DNA of 64,000 nt from Gammaproteobacteria bacterium (GCA_003567685.1 PWYW01000020.1:1-64000), one strand, 5' to 3'. Numbered from the stretch's first letter, positions 45,409 to 53,682 are shown. Notes: generated by a model not told the origin, from the sequence alone. Made by a program: numbers and translations.

Positions 45409-46905
45409 ATGAGCAAGATTTTTGATGAGCTTTTCATCTTCGAGATGGCCAACAACCATCAGGGTGATGTCAAACACGGTCTGAAGATCGTCGACGCGGC
45501 CGCTCGGTTGGCGCGCGAACATCGAGTGCGAGCCGCCGTCAAGCTGCAGTTCCGCGAACTCGACAGCTTTATTCACCCGGCCGCCAAGGGGCGGGATGAC
45601 ATCATGCACATCCCGCGCTTCGAGAGCACCCGTTTCGATGAAGGACAGTTTCGCCAGCTGGTCGAAGCCACTCGTGCCGCCGGCATGGTCACCATTGCCA
45701 CGCCGTTTGACGAAGCCTCGGTCGGGCTTTGTCAGGCGCTGGGTATCGACATCATCAAGGTAGCCAGCTGCTCGGCCAGCGACTGGCCGCTGATCGAAGC
45801 CATCGCCGAGACCAAAAAGCCGGTGATTGCCTCGACCGGCGGTCTCTCGATTTACGAGATCGACAACCTGGTCACCTATCTGAGCAAGCGCGTGCCGGAG
45901 TTGGCCGTGATGCATTGCATCTCGGTCTACCCGACGCCGGCTGAAGATCACTCCATGAATTTCATGGCCAAGATGATCAAGCGCTACCCCTATGTCACCA
46001 TCGGCTACTCCGGCCACGAAGCCCCGGACAACACCGACGTCGTCATGGTGGCGCTGGCCCAGGGTGCCAAGCTGCTGGAACGCCATTTCGGCGTTGAGAC
46101 CGACACCATTTCGCTGAACAAGTATTCGATGAACCCGGACCAGGCCGGTGAATGGATCCAGGCGGCCAAACGCGCGCGGGCCATTATGGGCGAGGACGAT
46201 AGCAAGCACGTCTCGCAAAAAGAATACGAATCGCTGCTGCAGCTCCAGCGCGGGGTGTTTGCCAAGCGCGCGATCAAGCAGGGTGAAACGCTCTCGCGCG
46301 ACGATGTCTATTTCGCCATGCCGTGCCAGGATGGCCAACTGACGAGCGGTCAGTTTGGCCAGTACCGCGCCAGTTTTGTCGCCTCGCGCGACTACGCGGC
46401 GGACGAGGGCGTGTTCGAGCAGGCCCAGCCCGACAAGTACAGCCAGATTCGCGGCATCCTGCACGATGCCAAGGGTCAGCTCTACGAGGCGGGCATTGCC
46501 CTGGGCGATGACATCAGCATTGAAATTTCACACCACTACGGCATTGATCGGTTCCGTGAAACCGGCTGCGTTCTGATCAACTCGATCAACCGCGAATACT
46601 GCAACAAGTTCCTGATCATGCTGCCCGGTCAGGCTCATCCGCACCACAAGCACAAGGCCAAGGAAGAAACCTTCCACGTGCTGTGGGGCGATCTGGAAGT
46701 CGATCTGGACGGTGACATCCTGCACTTGAAAGCCGGCGACAAGTTGCTGGTCGAGCGTGACCAGCTGCATGCCTTCAGCAGTCGAAAAGGCTGCATCTTC
46801 GCCGAGATCTCGACGCGGTCAATCCGCAGTGATTCCTACTACGCTGACGAAAAGATCGCCGCCATGGATCCGCTGGAGCGCAAGACCCTGGTTGACTCCT
46901 GGTAA
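45409..46905 (+). CDS. NeuB-type nonulosonate synthase with SAF and C-terminal cupin domain
   Basis: 498 residues from ATG 45409. Residues 1-255 form a NeuB TIM barrel (FEMANNHQGD, KLQFRELDSF, KVASCSASDWPLI, IGYSGHE), which condenses an aldose with phosphoenolpyruvate. Residues 280-345 are a SAF/antifreeze-like domain (RGVFAKRAIKQGETL). Residues 375-480 form a cupin with a metal-binding HPHHKHKAKEE segment and His454, resembling D-lyxose/mannose isomerase cupins. The three-domain architecture is unusual. It is the last gene of the cassette and convergent with the ceramide genes. Confidence 0.87.
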   Translation: MSKIFDELFIFEMANNHQGDVKHGLKIVDAAARLAREHRVRAAVKLQFRELDSFIHPAAKGRDDIMHIPRFESTRFDEGQFRQLVEATRAAGMVTIATPFDEASVGLCQALGIDIIKVASCSASDWPLIEAIAETKKPVIASTGGLSIYEIDNLVTYLSKRVPELAVMHCISVYPTPAEDHSMNFMAKMIKRYPYVTIGYSGHEAPDNTDVVMVALAQGAKLLERHFGVETDTISLNKYSMNPDQAGEWIQAAKRARAIMGEDDSKHVSQKEYESLLQLQRGVFAKRAIKQGETLSRDDVYFAMPCQDGQLTSGQFGQYRASFVASRDYAADEGVFEQAQPDKYSQIRGILHDAKGQLYEAGIALGDDISIEISHHYGIDRFRETGCVLINSINREYCNKFLIMLPGQAHPHHKHKAKEETFHVLWGDLEVDLDGDILHLKAGDKLLVERDQLHAFSSRKGCIFAEISTRSIRSDSYYADEKIAAMDPLERKTLVDSW

Positions 46906-46972
46906 CGGCTCGATTGATAGCGTTCTCCGCGCCATTTGTGGGGTGGCTCTGATCGGTTTTTGGAGCACGATC

Positions 46973-47210
46973 GGTCAGGACAGCCGCGGTCGGGGGTAGT
47001 CGTTCCGGGCCCAAGGTTCGTCGCCCGCCTTGTCAGGCGGGCGATACCCTGCAGTGCTACGGTTCAGGCGGGGTCCGCCGAACTCACTACGCGCCCGTTT
47101 GGGCGCTTCGCTCAGACAGGCGGCGGCCCTGTTTCCGCCTGACCCTCCGCGCTTCGGCTTCACCTTGAACTGGCCCGGAACGACTACCCCCGACCACAGC
47201 CGCCCTGACC
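46973..47210. repeat. Large inverted-repeat element (39-bp arms, internal hairpins)
   Basis: The 388-bp gap 46906-47293 contains no supported gene. Arms 46973-47011 and 47172-47210 are reverse complements at 35 of 39 positions. Inside are at least four further hairpins: CGCCCGCCT/AGGCGGGCG (47022-47043), TTC.GGCGG/CCGCCGAA (47063-47082), GCGCCC/GGGCGC (47091-47106) and AGGCGG/CCGCCT (47118-47140). All four arm mismatches become G-U pairs in a minus-strand RNA. It may be a dispersed MITE- or REP-like element or a structured RNA. It lies between convergent genes, so it could also stop transcription. Confidence 0.8.
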
Positions 47211-47293
47211 GATGTCAGGGCGCAGTGGAAGAGTCAGTGAACGAGCCTCACTGCCGCTTGCTTGTTGGGCAAACTTCCAGTGAGGAGTGGGAC

Positions 47294-48487
47294 TCAGGCT
47301 GCTTCGAGATGCCTTTTCACGTTGTCCAGTGCCGACAGGATCTGATCCAGGTCGTCGTCGGTGTGGGCAGCGCTGAGCGAAATTCTCAGCAGGTTAAGGC
47401 CCGACGGCGTGGCCGGTGGAATCATCAGGTTGGCATACACACCGGCATCCAGCAGGCCACGCCAATGGGCCAGGGCGGTAGCGCGGTCTGGCAGGATGAT
47501 GGCCGCCACCGGTCCGGGAATCTCGCTGCCCATCTGGTAACCCATGTCACGCGCGCCGCTGTACAGCCGTTCGATGTTGCGGTGAAGCTGGCGGCGCAAG
47601 TCCTGGCCGGCGAGCGTCAGCCGCAGGGCCTCGCGGGTTGCCGCCATGATGGCTGGTGACGGCGAGGCGGTGAAGATATAGGGCCGGGAGGCCAATCGCA
47701 GCAGCTCCATTTCGGCATGGGCGCTGACGCAGAAACCGCCGATGCCGGCCAGGCTCTTGGAGAATGTGCCGACGATGAAGTCGATCTGGTCCAGCAGGCC
47801 GGTCTGCTCGCACAGGCCAAGTCCGCGCTCGCCGAACACGCCGAAGGAATGGGCTTCGTCAACCAGCAGCCAGGCACCGTGCTTGTTCTTGACCTCGACA
47901 AACTCGGCCAGCGGTGGCTGGTCGCCCATCATCGAGTACAGGCCCTCGACCACAACCAGCGCCTTTTTGGCATCGTCGCCCAGGCGTTCCAGGCGGCGGT
48001 CGAGGTTGTCCGGATCGTTGTGGCGGAAGCGGATAGTCTGGGCATTGCTCAAGCGGCAGCCGTCGTAGATGCTGGCATGCGAGTCCGAATCGACCAGCAG
48101 GTATTCGCCCTGGCCAGCCAGCCCCGACAGGGCGCCCAGGTTGGCCTGGTAGCCGGTTGAAAAGACCATAGCCGAGGGCCAGCCGAAGGCGCCGGCCAGT
48201 TCGCACTCGAGCTGACGGTGCAGATCGTAGCTGCCGTTGGCCATGCGCGAGCCGGTGGTGCCGCTGCCCAGTGATTCCAAAGCGTCGCAGCCAGCCTTGA
48301 CCACGTCTTCGTGGAAAGTCAGGCCCAGGTAGTTGTTGGTGCCGGCCAGGATCACTTCCTTGCCGTCGATGGTGCCGCGCGTGGCCGAGCGAACCGATTC
48401 GATGGGGGTGGCGATGGGCGCCACGCGATCGTTGCCGAGGGTGGCACGGGCCTGGGCTGCCGCCTGGAATTTGTCGAACAGGCTCAT
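47294..48487 (-). CDS. spt: Serine palmitoyltransferase (alpha-oxoamine synthase family)
   Basis: A PLP enzyme that condenses serine with a fatty acyl thioester to 3-oxosphinganine. It is 397 residues. PLP Lys244 lies in GTFSKSLAG, Asp210 and His213 in VDEAHSFG, and His137 in DSHAS. The N-terminus MSLFDKF and GTNNYLGLTF...GSGTTGSRMANG are much closer to bacterial Spt than to BioF or Kbl. It is the last gene of a four-gene minus operon and overlaps the ACP gene by 4 bp, which suits an acyl-ACP donor. Confidence 0.87.
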   Translation of the reverse strand: MSLFDKFQAAAQARATLGNDRVAPIATPIESVRSATRGTIDGKEVILAGTNNYLGLTFHEDVVKAGCDALESLGSGTTGSRMANGSYDLHRQLECELAGAFGWPSAMVFSTGYQANLGALSGLAGQGEYLLVDSDSHASIYDGCRLSNAQTIRFRHNDPDNLDRRLERLGDDAKKALVVVEGLYSMMGDQPPLAEFVEVKNKHGAWLLVDEAHSFGVFGERGLGLCEQTGLLDQIDFIVGTFSKSLAGIGGFCVSAHAEMELLRLASRPYIFTASPSPAIMAATREALRLTLAGQDLRRQLHRNIERLYSGARDMGYQMGSEIPGPVAAIILPDRATALAHWRGLLDAGVYANLMIPPATPSGLNLLRISLSAAHTDDDLDQILSALDNVKRHLEAA

Positions 48488-48741
48488 GAGTTTTCCGATT
48501 CCTTGATTGTCGTCAGGCGCTCGGCCAGTTGGTTGAGCGTCTGGACTTCGGCCAGCACGTCCACCGGAACGGATACGTCCAGTTCGTCCTCGATTTCCAT
48601 CACCAGGTTCATGATCTGGACCGAATCCAGGCCAATATCGCTGGTCAACGCGGCATCCCGGTCGACTGATTCCAGCTCGGGCAGCGCAATGGACAAGGCT
48701 TTGCCAATGGCGGCATCCACCTGGCTTCTTTGGTCGCTCAT
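48484..48741 (-). CDS. Acyl carrier protein of the ceramide cluster
   Basis: An 85-residue acidic ACP (MSDQRSQVDAAIGKALSIAL) with Ser40 in IGLDSVQIMNL as the phosphopantetheine site. The true start is ATG 48741, which overlaps the cerR stop by one base (TGATG); the longer frame from 48804 lies inside cerR. It is a dedicated carrier, distinct from the FabF-linked AcpP. It probably receives the acyl chain from the adjacent ligase and delivers it to Spt. Confidence 0.9.
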   Translation of the reverse strand: MSDQRSQVDAAIGKALSIALPELESVDRDAALTSDIGLDSVQIMNLVMEIEDELDVSVPVDVLAEVQTLNQLAERLTTIKESENS

Positions 48742-49730
48742 CAGGCTTTTCTCCAGCCGGGCAGGGTGTTGAGACTGTCGCGCAGGGTCATGGTGGGTTT
48801 CCATTCCGGGCAGTAGGTCAATTGGCTATTATCCGCATTTTTACCGGACTCGGTGTCGATATGGGGCCGACAGCGCCAGTCCGGGTGCAGCAGTTCGCGG
48901 GCTTTTCCGGCTGAAAACACGGGTGGTGGACCCAATCGCAGTCGGCTTATCAGGCTGGCTGACTGTCCGGCTGCTCGCACCAGCAGGCCGGGTAGCCGCA
49001 TTCGGCGCACACGGCGACCGCTGACGTCTTCGGCGATGCGGGCAACATCAGCCCAACTGTAGCCGCCGGGGTGGAGGTCGTCCGGGCTGACGATGTCGCC
49101 GCCCAGCATGGGTGCGCGTACGGCCTCGAGCAGGGCGCGGGCCAGATCGTCGACGTGGATCAGCGAAAAACGAGCCTGATCGCTGCCCAGCTGAGGCATC
49201 CAACCGCGGGCAAGGCCGCGCCATAGGGGCGCCAGGGCCGGGTCATCAGGGCCATAAACGGCGGGCGGGCGAACGATGACGTAGTCAAGGCCACTGGCTT
49301 CCACTCGCTGCTCGGCCGACCGCTTGCTGGCAGCGTAGTCAGACAGCGCAGGCTCCCGGGCGGCCAGGCTGGAAACATGAACCAACCGGGCAGGCGCAGG
49401 CTGCTCAAGCATGGCGGCCAGCAGGCCTTCAGTGCCAGCCACGTTGACTTGGTGGAAATCGTCCAGGGTCCGGCCGGCAATGGCGCCGGCCACATGGACC
49501 ACTGCCCGGCAGCCGTCAACCAGTCGCTTGAGGCTGTGCTGGTCTTCGAGTGAACCGGGCACCAGTGTCAGCCTGGGATGCGCGTCCAGCGTCTTGCACG
49601 GGCGGACCAGGGCGTTGACGGGATAACCGGCCTGCAGCAGGGCTTGCAAGGTTGCCTGACCGACAAAGCCAGTGGCTCCGGTCAGCGCAACCTTGCCCGG
49701 GCGATCGTTCTCAGCTTTCGCGATCGTCAA
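48741..49730 (-). CDS. cerR: NAD-dependent epimerase/dehydratase, predicted 3-oxo-ceramide reductase
   Basis: A 329-residue extended SDR. The cofactor loop is TGATGFVG (17-24) and the catalytic pair Tyr132/Lys136 lies in DYAASK. In Caulobacter the equivalent protein (CerR), encoded between spt-acp and the acyl ligase as here, reduces 3-oxo-dihydroceramide to dihydroceramide. The assignment rests on this gene order. The start is TTG 49730, the only start codon before the Rossmann loop. It overlaps the ligase gene by 20 bp. Confidence 0.8.
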   Translation of the reverse strand: MTIAKAENDRPGKVALTGATGFVGQATLQALLQAGYPVNALVRPCKTLDAHPRLTLVPGSLEDQHSLKRLVDGCRAVVHVAGAIAGRTLDDFHQVNVAGTEGLLAAMLEQPAPARLVHVSSLAAREPALSDYAASKRSAEQRVEASGLDYVIVRPPAVYGPDDPALAPLWRGLARGWMPQLGSDQARFSLIHVDDLARALLEAVRAPMLGGDIVSPDDLHPGGYSWADVARIAEDVSGRRVRRMRLPGLLVRAAGQSASLISRLRLGPPPVFSAGKARELLHPDWRCRPHIDTESGKNADNSQLTYCPEWKPTMTLRDSLNTLPGWRKA

Positions 49731-51504
49731 CAGCTTCGGTATGGGGCGTGCGGTTGACCAGCTCCTGGGTGAGCACCGGGCGGTCTTCCAGGCCGTTGCG
49801 CTTCAGGAAATCAAGGCGCGCGCCACTGCGGGAGAGTTTGCCGGAAGAGGTTCGCGGCAAGGTATGCAGCGGCACCAGCTCGATCAGGCAGGCAATGCCG
49901 AACTCGGTCTGAATGCGCTGCTTCAGGCGTTCAACCAGGCTGGCCTGGCGGAAGGCGTCGCGCTCTCGGCACTGAACCACCAGCACGGCCACTTCGCTGC
50001 CGTCTTCGCCGGGGATCGAGAACGCCGAGGCGTCTTCCGGTCGAACTTCCGGCTGCTGCTCGGCAATGTACTCAAGATCCTGTGGCCAGATGTTGCGGCC
50101 GTTGATGATCAGCAGATCCTTGGCACGTCCAGTAATGAACAGCGAGTCGCCGGCCCGGTAGCCAACATCACCCGTGTTCAGCCAACCGTCGTCTGACAGT
50201 GCGGCCTGGCTGGCTTCCGGATTGTTGGCGTAGCCCGACATTACGCTGGGGCCGCGCAGGAAAATCACGCCGCAATGGCGTTCCGGCACCAGGCTGCCGT
50301 CGGCGGCCCGAATCTCGACCTCGTACTCGGGCAGCGGACGCCCGCAGTTGACGAATTCGCTGTCACGGATGGCCTTGTCGGTCGGACCCAGCGGGCGAGC
50401 AATGCGGTCATGGGCCAGCAGGTCGGCATCCAGACGGTCGACTTCCAGGCCCTGGCCCAGCGGGGCAAAACTGACGGCGAGTGAGCATTCGGCCATGCCA
50501 TAGCAGGGCAGGAACGCCGAGGCCGGAAAACCGGCGGGGGCGAGCGTTTCGGCAAAGCGACGCAGCCAGCCGGCGCGGATCATTTCGGCACCCACACCGG
50601 CCACCCGCCACGAAGAAAGGTCGAAGCGGTCCAGATCGCTGTCGCGCAGGCGACGGGCGCACAGCGCGTAACCGAACGGCGGGCTGAACGAGATGGTCGA
50701 GCGGTTGCGCGACATCAGGTTCAGCCACAGGCGCGGGCGCATGGCGAATTCGCGCGTGCCGAGGTAATCGACCGACAGCTGCGACACCACCGGTCCCAGG
50801 ATCAGGCCAACCAGGCCCATGTCGTGGTAGTAGGGCAGCCAGGACATGAAACGATCACCGCGACGAATCTGAACACCGAACTGGAGGATGCCGGTCAGAT
50901 TGGTCAGAACGGCCTTCTGGGTGATCATGGTGCCGCGCGGGAAGCGGGTGCTGCCGGAGGTGTACTGAAGATAGGCCAGTTCATCGGAACGCGGCGGCTC
51001 TGGCAGTTCATCGGCAGCCGGCAGTGCCTCGAAAACCGATAGGGGGCCGCAGACCCGCAGATCCAGTCCATCGGCTGCTTCGGCCAGGAAAGATTCGAAC
51101 GATTCCGGCGCGAAGGCCGCCTGTGCGCGGCAATCGACCAGCATGGCCCGCAAATGCGCGACGAAAGCTTCGCGGCCGCCCAGGTGAACAGCCGCTGGCA
51201 GCGGTACGGGTACCAGGCCGGCATACTGGCAGGCAAAGAAAAGTACCAGGAAGTGCGGATGTGTATCGGCGACCAAAGCAACCGTGCTGCCACGCTCAAG
51301 CCCGAGGCCATGCAGGCGATGGGCGAGTGCGACGGCCTGGTTACGGAGGTCGGAGTAGGGCAGGACGCAGGTCAAATCGCCGCGACCATTGTAGAAATTG
51401 CATCCGGTGGTCCCGGTGGCCGCGTAGTCCAGCGCTTCGGCCAGGCTTTGGTAGCCAGCCGTTTTCAGCGGCAGGGAATTATTCGTCGGAGTAGGATGCT
51501 GCAT
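49711..51504 (-). CDS. Fatty acyl-AMP ligase / acyl-ACP synthetase of the ceramide cluster
   Basis: About 597 residues of the ANL superfamily (FAAL-like). The adenylate loop reads YTSGSTRFPRGTM, a variant of TSGSTGxPKG. Also seen are YGMAECSLAV, GYANNPEASQ, LNTGDVGYRAGDSLFITGRAKDLLI and the C-terminal PRTSSGKLSRSGAR with the catalytic Lys. It should activate a fatty acid and load the adjacent ACP. The start is placed at ATG 51504 (51543 possible); upstream in-frame ATGs overlap the promoter. It is the first gene of the four-gene minus operon. Confidence 0.85.
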   Translation of the reverse strand: MQHPTPTNNSLPLKTAGYQSLAEALDYAATGTTGCNFYNGRGDLTCVLPYSDLRNQAVALAHRLHGLGLERGSTVALVADTHPHFLVLFFACQYAGLVPVPLPAAVHLGGREAFVAHLRAMLVDCRAQAAFAPESFESFLAEAADGLDLRVCGPLSVFEALPAADELPEPPRSDELAYLQYTSGSTRFPRGTMITQKAVLTNLTGILQFGVQIRRGDRFMSWLPYYHDMGLVGLILGPVVSQLSVDYLGTREFAMRPRLWLNLMSRNRSTISFSPPFGYALCARRLRDSDLDRFDLSSWRVAGVGAEMIRAGWLRRFAETLAPAGFPASAFLPCYGMAECSLAVSFAPLGQGLEVDRLDADLLAHDRIARPLGPTDKAIRDSEFVNCGRPLPEYEVEIRAADGSLVPERHCGVIFLRGPSVMSGYANNPEASQAALSDDGWLNTGDVGYRAGDSLFITGRAKDLLIINGRNIWPQDLEYIAEQQPEVRPEDASAFSIPGEDGSEVAVLVVQCRERDAFRQASLVERLKQRIQTEFGIACLIELVPLHTLPRTSSGKLSRSGARLDFLKRNGLEDRPVLTQELVNRTPHTEAVDDRES

Positions 51505-51577
51505 GAAAGTCGTGGAGTCCCTTCTTGTTGTAGCGTCCCGCATGGGATTCTTGTTTTGGATCGCGCAATAACCTGTC

Positions 51578-51606
51578 ATTATAAGCCGGCCGCTATCCGA
51601 TGAAAA
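51578..51606. promoter_or_regulatory. Divergent promoter of the ceramide cluster with shared -10
   Basis: On the minus strand TTTTCA (51606-51601), 17 bp and TATAAT (51583-51578) form a good promoter for the ligase operon. The same AT block read on plus gives TATAAG (51580-51585), with TTGGAT 18 bp upstream, for the GNAT-like gene at 51600. The two -10 elements overlap almost completely. Confidence 0.6.
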
Positions 51607-52889
51607 CCAGCAATTTGAACAGAAGCGATTCTCCTGTGTCAAAATCAGGATTTCCCACCACTCAAGACTGTGACGCCGTTAACGTTCCAGCCACTGCTCG
51701 GCTTGATGATTCTCGTCCCCCGGATATGCGACCGCGTTCGTCGATGAGGACGGATTCTTGTGCATTAAAGGTTGCCAGGGTGAGCAGCCGCCGGGATTGG
51801 CGTGAGTTTCTGGCCCTTGCGGGTCAGGTCCAGTCGGCCGACCCCTGCTGGGTAAGCCCGTTGCGCCATGAGCGCCAACGCCAATGGTCACCTCGTCATC
51901 CCGCCTTCAGGACGATGGAAGCCCAGGCCTTTGTCGCCCGCCTTGGCAATCGCCCGGTAGGTACCATCAGCGCGCAGGTTGACCGGCTATTGCAGCCGGT
52001 CGATGGCCAGCGCATTGGCTACTTCGGACAGTTTGAGTGCATTGATGATCAGGCGGTTGCCGACGCCTTGCTGTCGAGTGCGCGCGAATGGCTGGGCAAG
52101 GCAGGCTGCGATCAGATGCAAGGGCCTTTCGATCTGAACGTCAACCAGCAATGCGGACTGCTGATTGACGGCTTCGATACCCCGCCCATGATGTTGATGA
52201 ACCATGCGCCGCCTCGCTATGCCGAGCATCTCCAGACCTACGGTTTGTCGCCGGCCATGCGGCTTTATGCCTATCGAGTTGCGCCGAATTTCGAGGCACC
52301 CGCAGCGATGAGCCGCCTGTTGGCCAGGAGCGCACGCCGCATTCGCTTCAGGCCAATGGATTTTTCGCGATTCGGGCAGGAAGTGTCATTGATTCGCGAG
52401 TTGTTCAATGATGCCTGGGCAAAGAACTGGGGGTTCTCGCCGCTGACACCCGAGGTGTTTGCCCGGAGTGGGCGCGATTTGAAGCAGATTCTCAAGCCGG
52501 CCCATAGCTGCATTGCCGAGGTCGATGATGAACCGGCAGGTTTCATCGTCGCGCTGCCCAACATCAATGAGCTCATTCAGGATCTTGATGGCAAATTACT
52601 GCCCTTCGGCTGGGCGAAATTGCTGTGGCGGCTGAAACGCCAGGCGGCGACCACGGCTCGGGTTCCCCTGATGGGCGTGGTGCAGCGCTATCAGCGGGGG
52701 CCCATGGGGGCGGCAATCAGCTTCGGCATGATCGACAGCATCCGGCATGCGCTTCATGAGGACGGCATTCGCAGCGTGGAATTGTCGTGGATTCTTGAGA
52801 CCAACGACGGCATGAATTCGCTGATCGAGGCCATGGGTGGCGAGCGCTACAAGACCTACGCCATTTTCGAGGGGGCTTGCCGTGGATAA
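51600..52889 (+). CDS. bcerS: GNAT-fold N-acyltransferase, predicted bacterial ceramide synthase
   Basis: 429 residues. After a variable N-terminus (about 1-55) the conserved part runs from DWREFLALAGQVQSADPCWVSPLRHERQ, through GRISAQVDR-like and GQFECIDDQ segments, to SVELSWILETNDGMN near the C-terminus, typical of the large acyltransferase family that includes bacterial ceramide synthase. It should N-acylate 3-oxosphinganine. The location, divergent from ligase-cerR-acp-spt, supports this. The start is uncertain: 51600 lacks a Shine-Dalgarno, and ATGs at 51726 and 51744 are alternatives. Confidence 0.75.
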   Translation: MKTSNLNRSDSPVSKSGFPTTQDCDAVNVPATARLDDSRPPDMRPRSSMRTDSCALKVARVSSRRDWREFLALAGQVQSADPCWVSPLRHERQRQWSPRHPAFRTMEAQAFVARLGNRPVGTISAQVDRLLQPVDGQRIGYFGQFECIDDQAVADALLSSAREWLGKAGCDQMQGPFDLNVNQQCGLLIDGFDTPPMMLMNHAPPRYAEHLQTYGLSPAMRLYAYRVAPNFEAPAAMSRLLARSARRIRFRPMDFSRFGQEVSLIRELFNDAWAKNWGFSPLTPEVFARSGRDLKQILKPAHSCIAEVDDEPAGFIVALPNINELIQDLDGKLLPFGWAKLLWRLKRQAATTARVPLMGVVQRYQRGPMGAAISFGMIDSIRHALHEDGIRSVELSWILETNDGMNSLIEAMGGERYKTYAIFEGACRG

Positions 52890-53682
52890 CGGTGACTCCC
52901 TGACGGTCGTGCTGTTGGCGGGCGATCGCGGTCCGGATGACCCCCTGGCTGTCCATGCCTCCGTGATTGGCAAAACCCTTGTGCCAGTCGGCGGTCGGGC
53001 GATGCTCACCTGCGTGCTCGATACACTGGCGGCCTGGCAGCGGCTCGCGCGTGTTGTGCTGGTGGCACCCGATCAACCCGATTATCGGCAGGCAGTCGAA
53101 CAGAGTGCGCTCGACTCGAACCGCCTGGCTTGGCAAGCACCCAGGTCATCTCTGTGTGGCTCGGTCGCTGCCGGGCTTGAGTGCGCCGGCCCGACGCGAC
53201 CGGTCTTGTTGCTAACGGCTGATCACCCATTGATCGACATCGCCTGGTTGGAGGCCCTGTTGGCCGAACGCTCCAGCGCCGATTTGCGCATCGGGCTCGC
53301 CGACTGGACGCGGGTGATGGCGCGCTTTCCCGGTTCGCGGCGGACTCGCTACCGCTTTTCCGACCGGTCGATTTGCGGCACAAATCTGTTTGTATTCCAG
53401 CGGCCCGAGGCCGACCGGCTGCTGGACACGTGGCGCCGGATTGAAAGTGAGCGCAAAAAACCCTGGAAAATCGTTGCCTTGCTTGGATGGAGCAACCTGG
53501 CGCGCTACCTGGCTGGCCGCTTGAGTCTGACCGATGCCTTTGCTGCCCTTTCGCGGTCGCTGGAAGTGAAGGTCGAGCCCGTGCTGATTGATGATCCGCT
53601 TGCTGCGGTTGACGTGGACAGCCTCGAGGATCTTCGCCTGGTCACCGGCGTCATCCGTCAGCGAGGCGAACCATGCTGCTGA
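52882..53682 (+). CDS. Nucleotidyltransferase (MobA/IspD-like NTP transferase)
   Basis: 266 residues from GTG 52882, with GAGGGGG seven bases upstream and an 8-bp overlap with the ceramide synthase gene. The N-terminal VVLLAGDRG replaces the usual LAGGxGxR loop, PVGGRAML follows, and TADHPLID supplies the metal-binding Asp. It is probably a nucleotidyltransferase acting on a small phosphate, alcohol or sugar. Its tight coupling to the ceramide gene suggests head-group activation, which is inference. It overlaps lptF by 10 bp. Confidence 0.75.
   Translation: MDNGDSLTVVLLAGDRGPDDPLAVHASVIGKTLVPVGGRAMLTCVLDTLAAWQRLARVVLVAPDQPDYRQAVEQSALDSNRLAWQAPRSSLCGSVAAGLECAGPTRPVLLLTADHPLIDIAWLEALLAERSSADLRIGLADWTRVMARFPGSRRTRYRFSDRSICGTNLFVFQRPEADRLLDTWRRIESERKKPWKIVALLGWSNLARYLAGRLSLTDAFAALSRSLEVKVEPVLIDDPLAAVDVDSLEDLRLVTGVIRQRGEPCC

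Noticed and set aside
45322-46464. Minus-strand frame of 380 codons across the NeuB-like gene
   Set aside because: Shadow of the sense gene, which has three recognisable domains.
47294-48487. BioF or Kbl (biotin or threonine pathway) identity for the oxoamine synthase
   Set aside because: No bio or tdh genes nearby; the adjacent ACP, acyl ligase, SDR and GNAT genes and the N-terminal SLFDKF pattern favour Spt.
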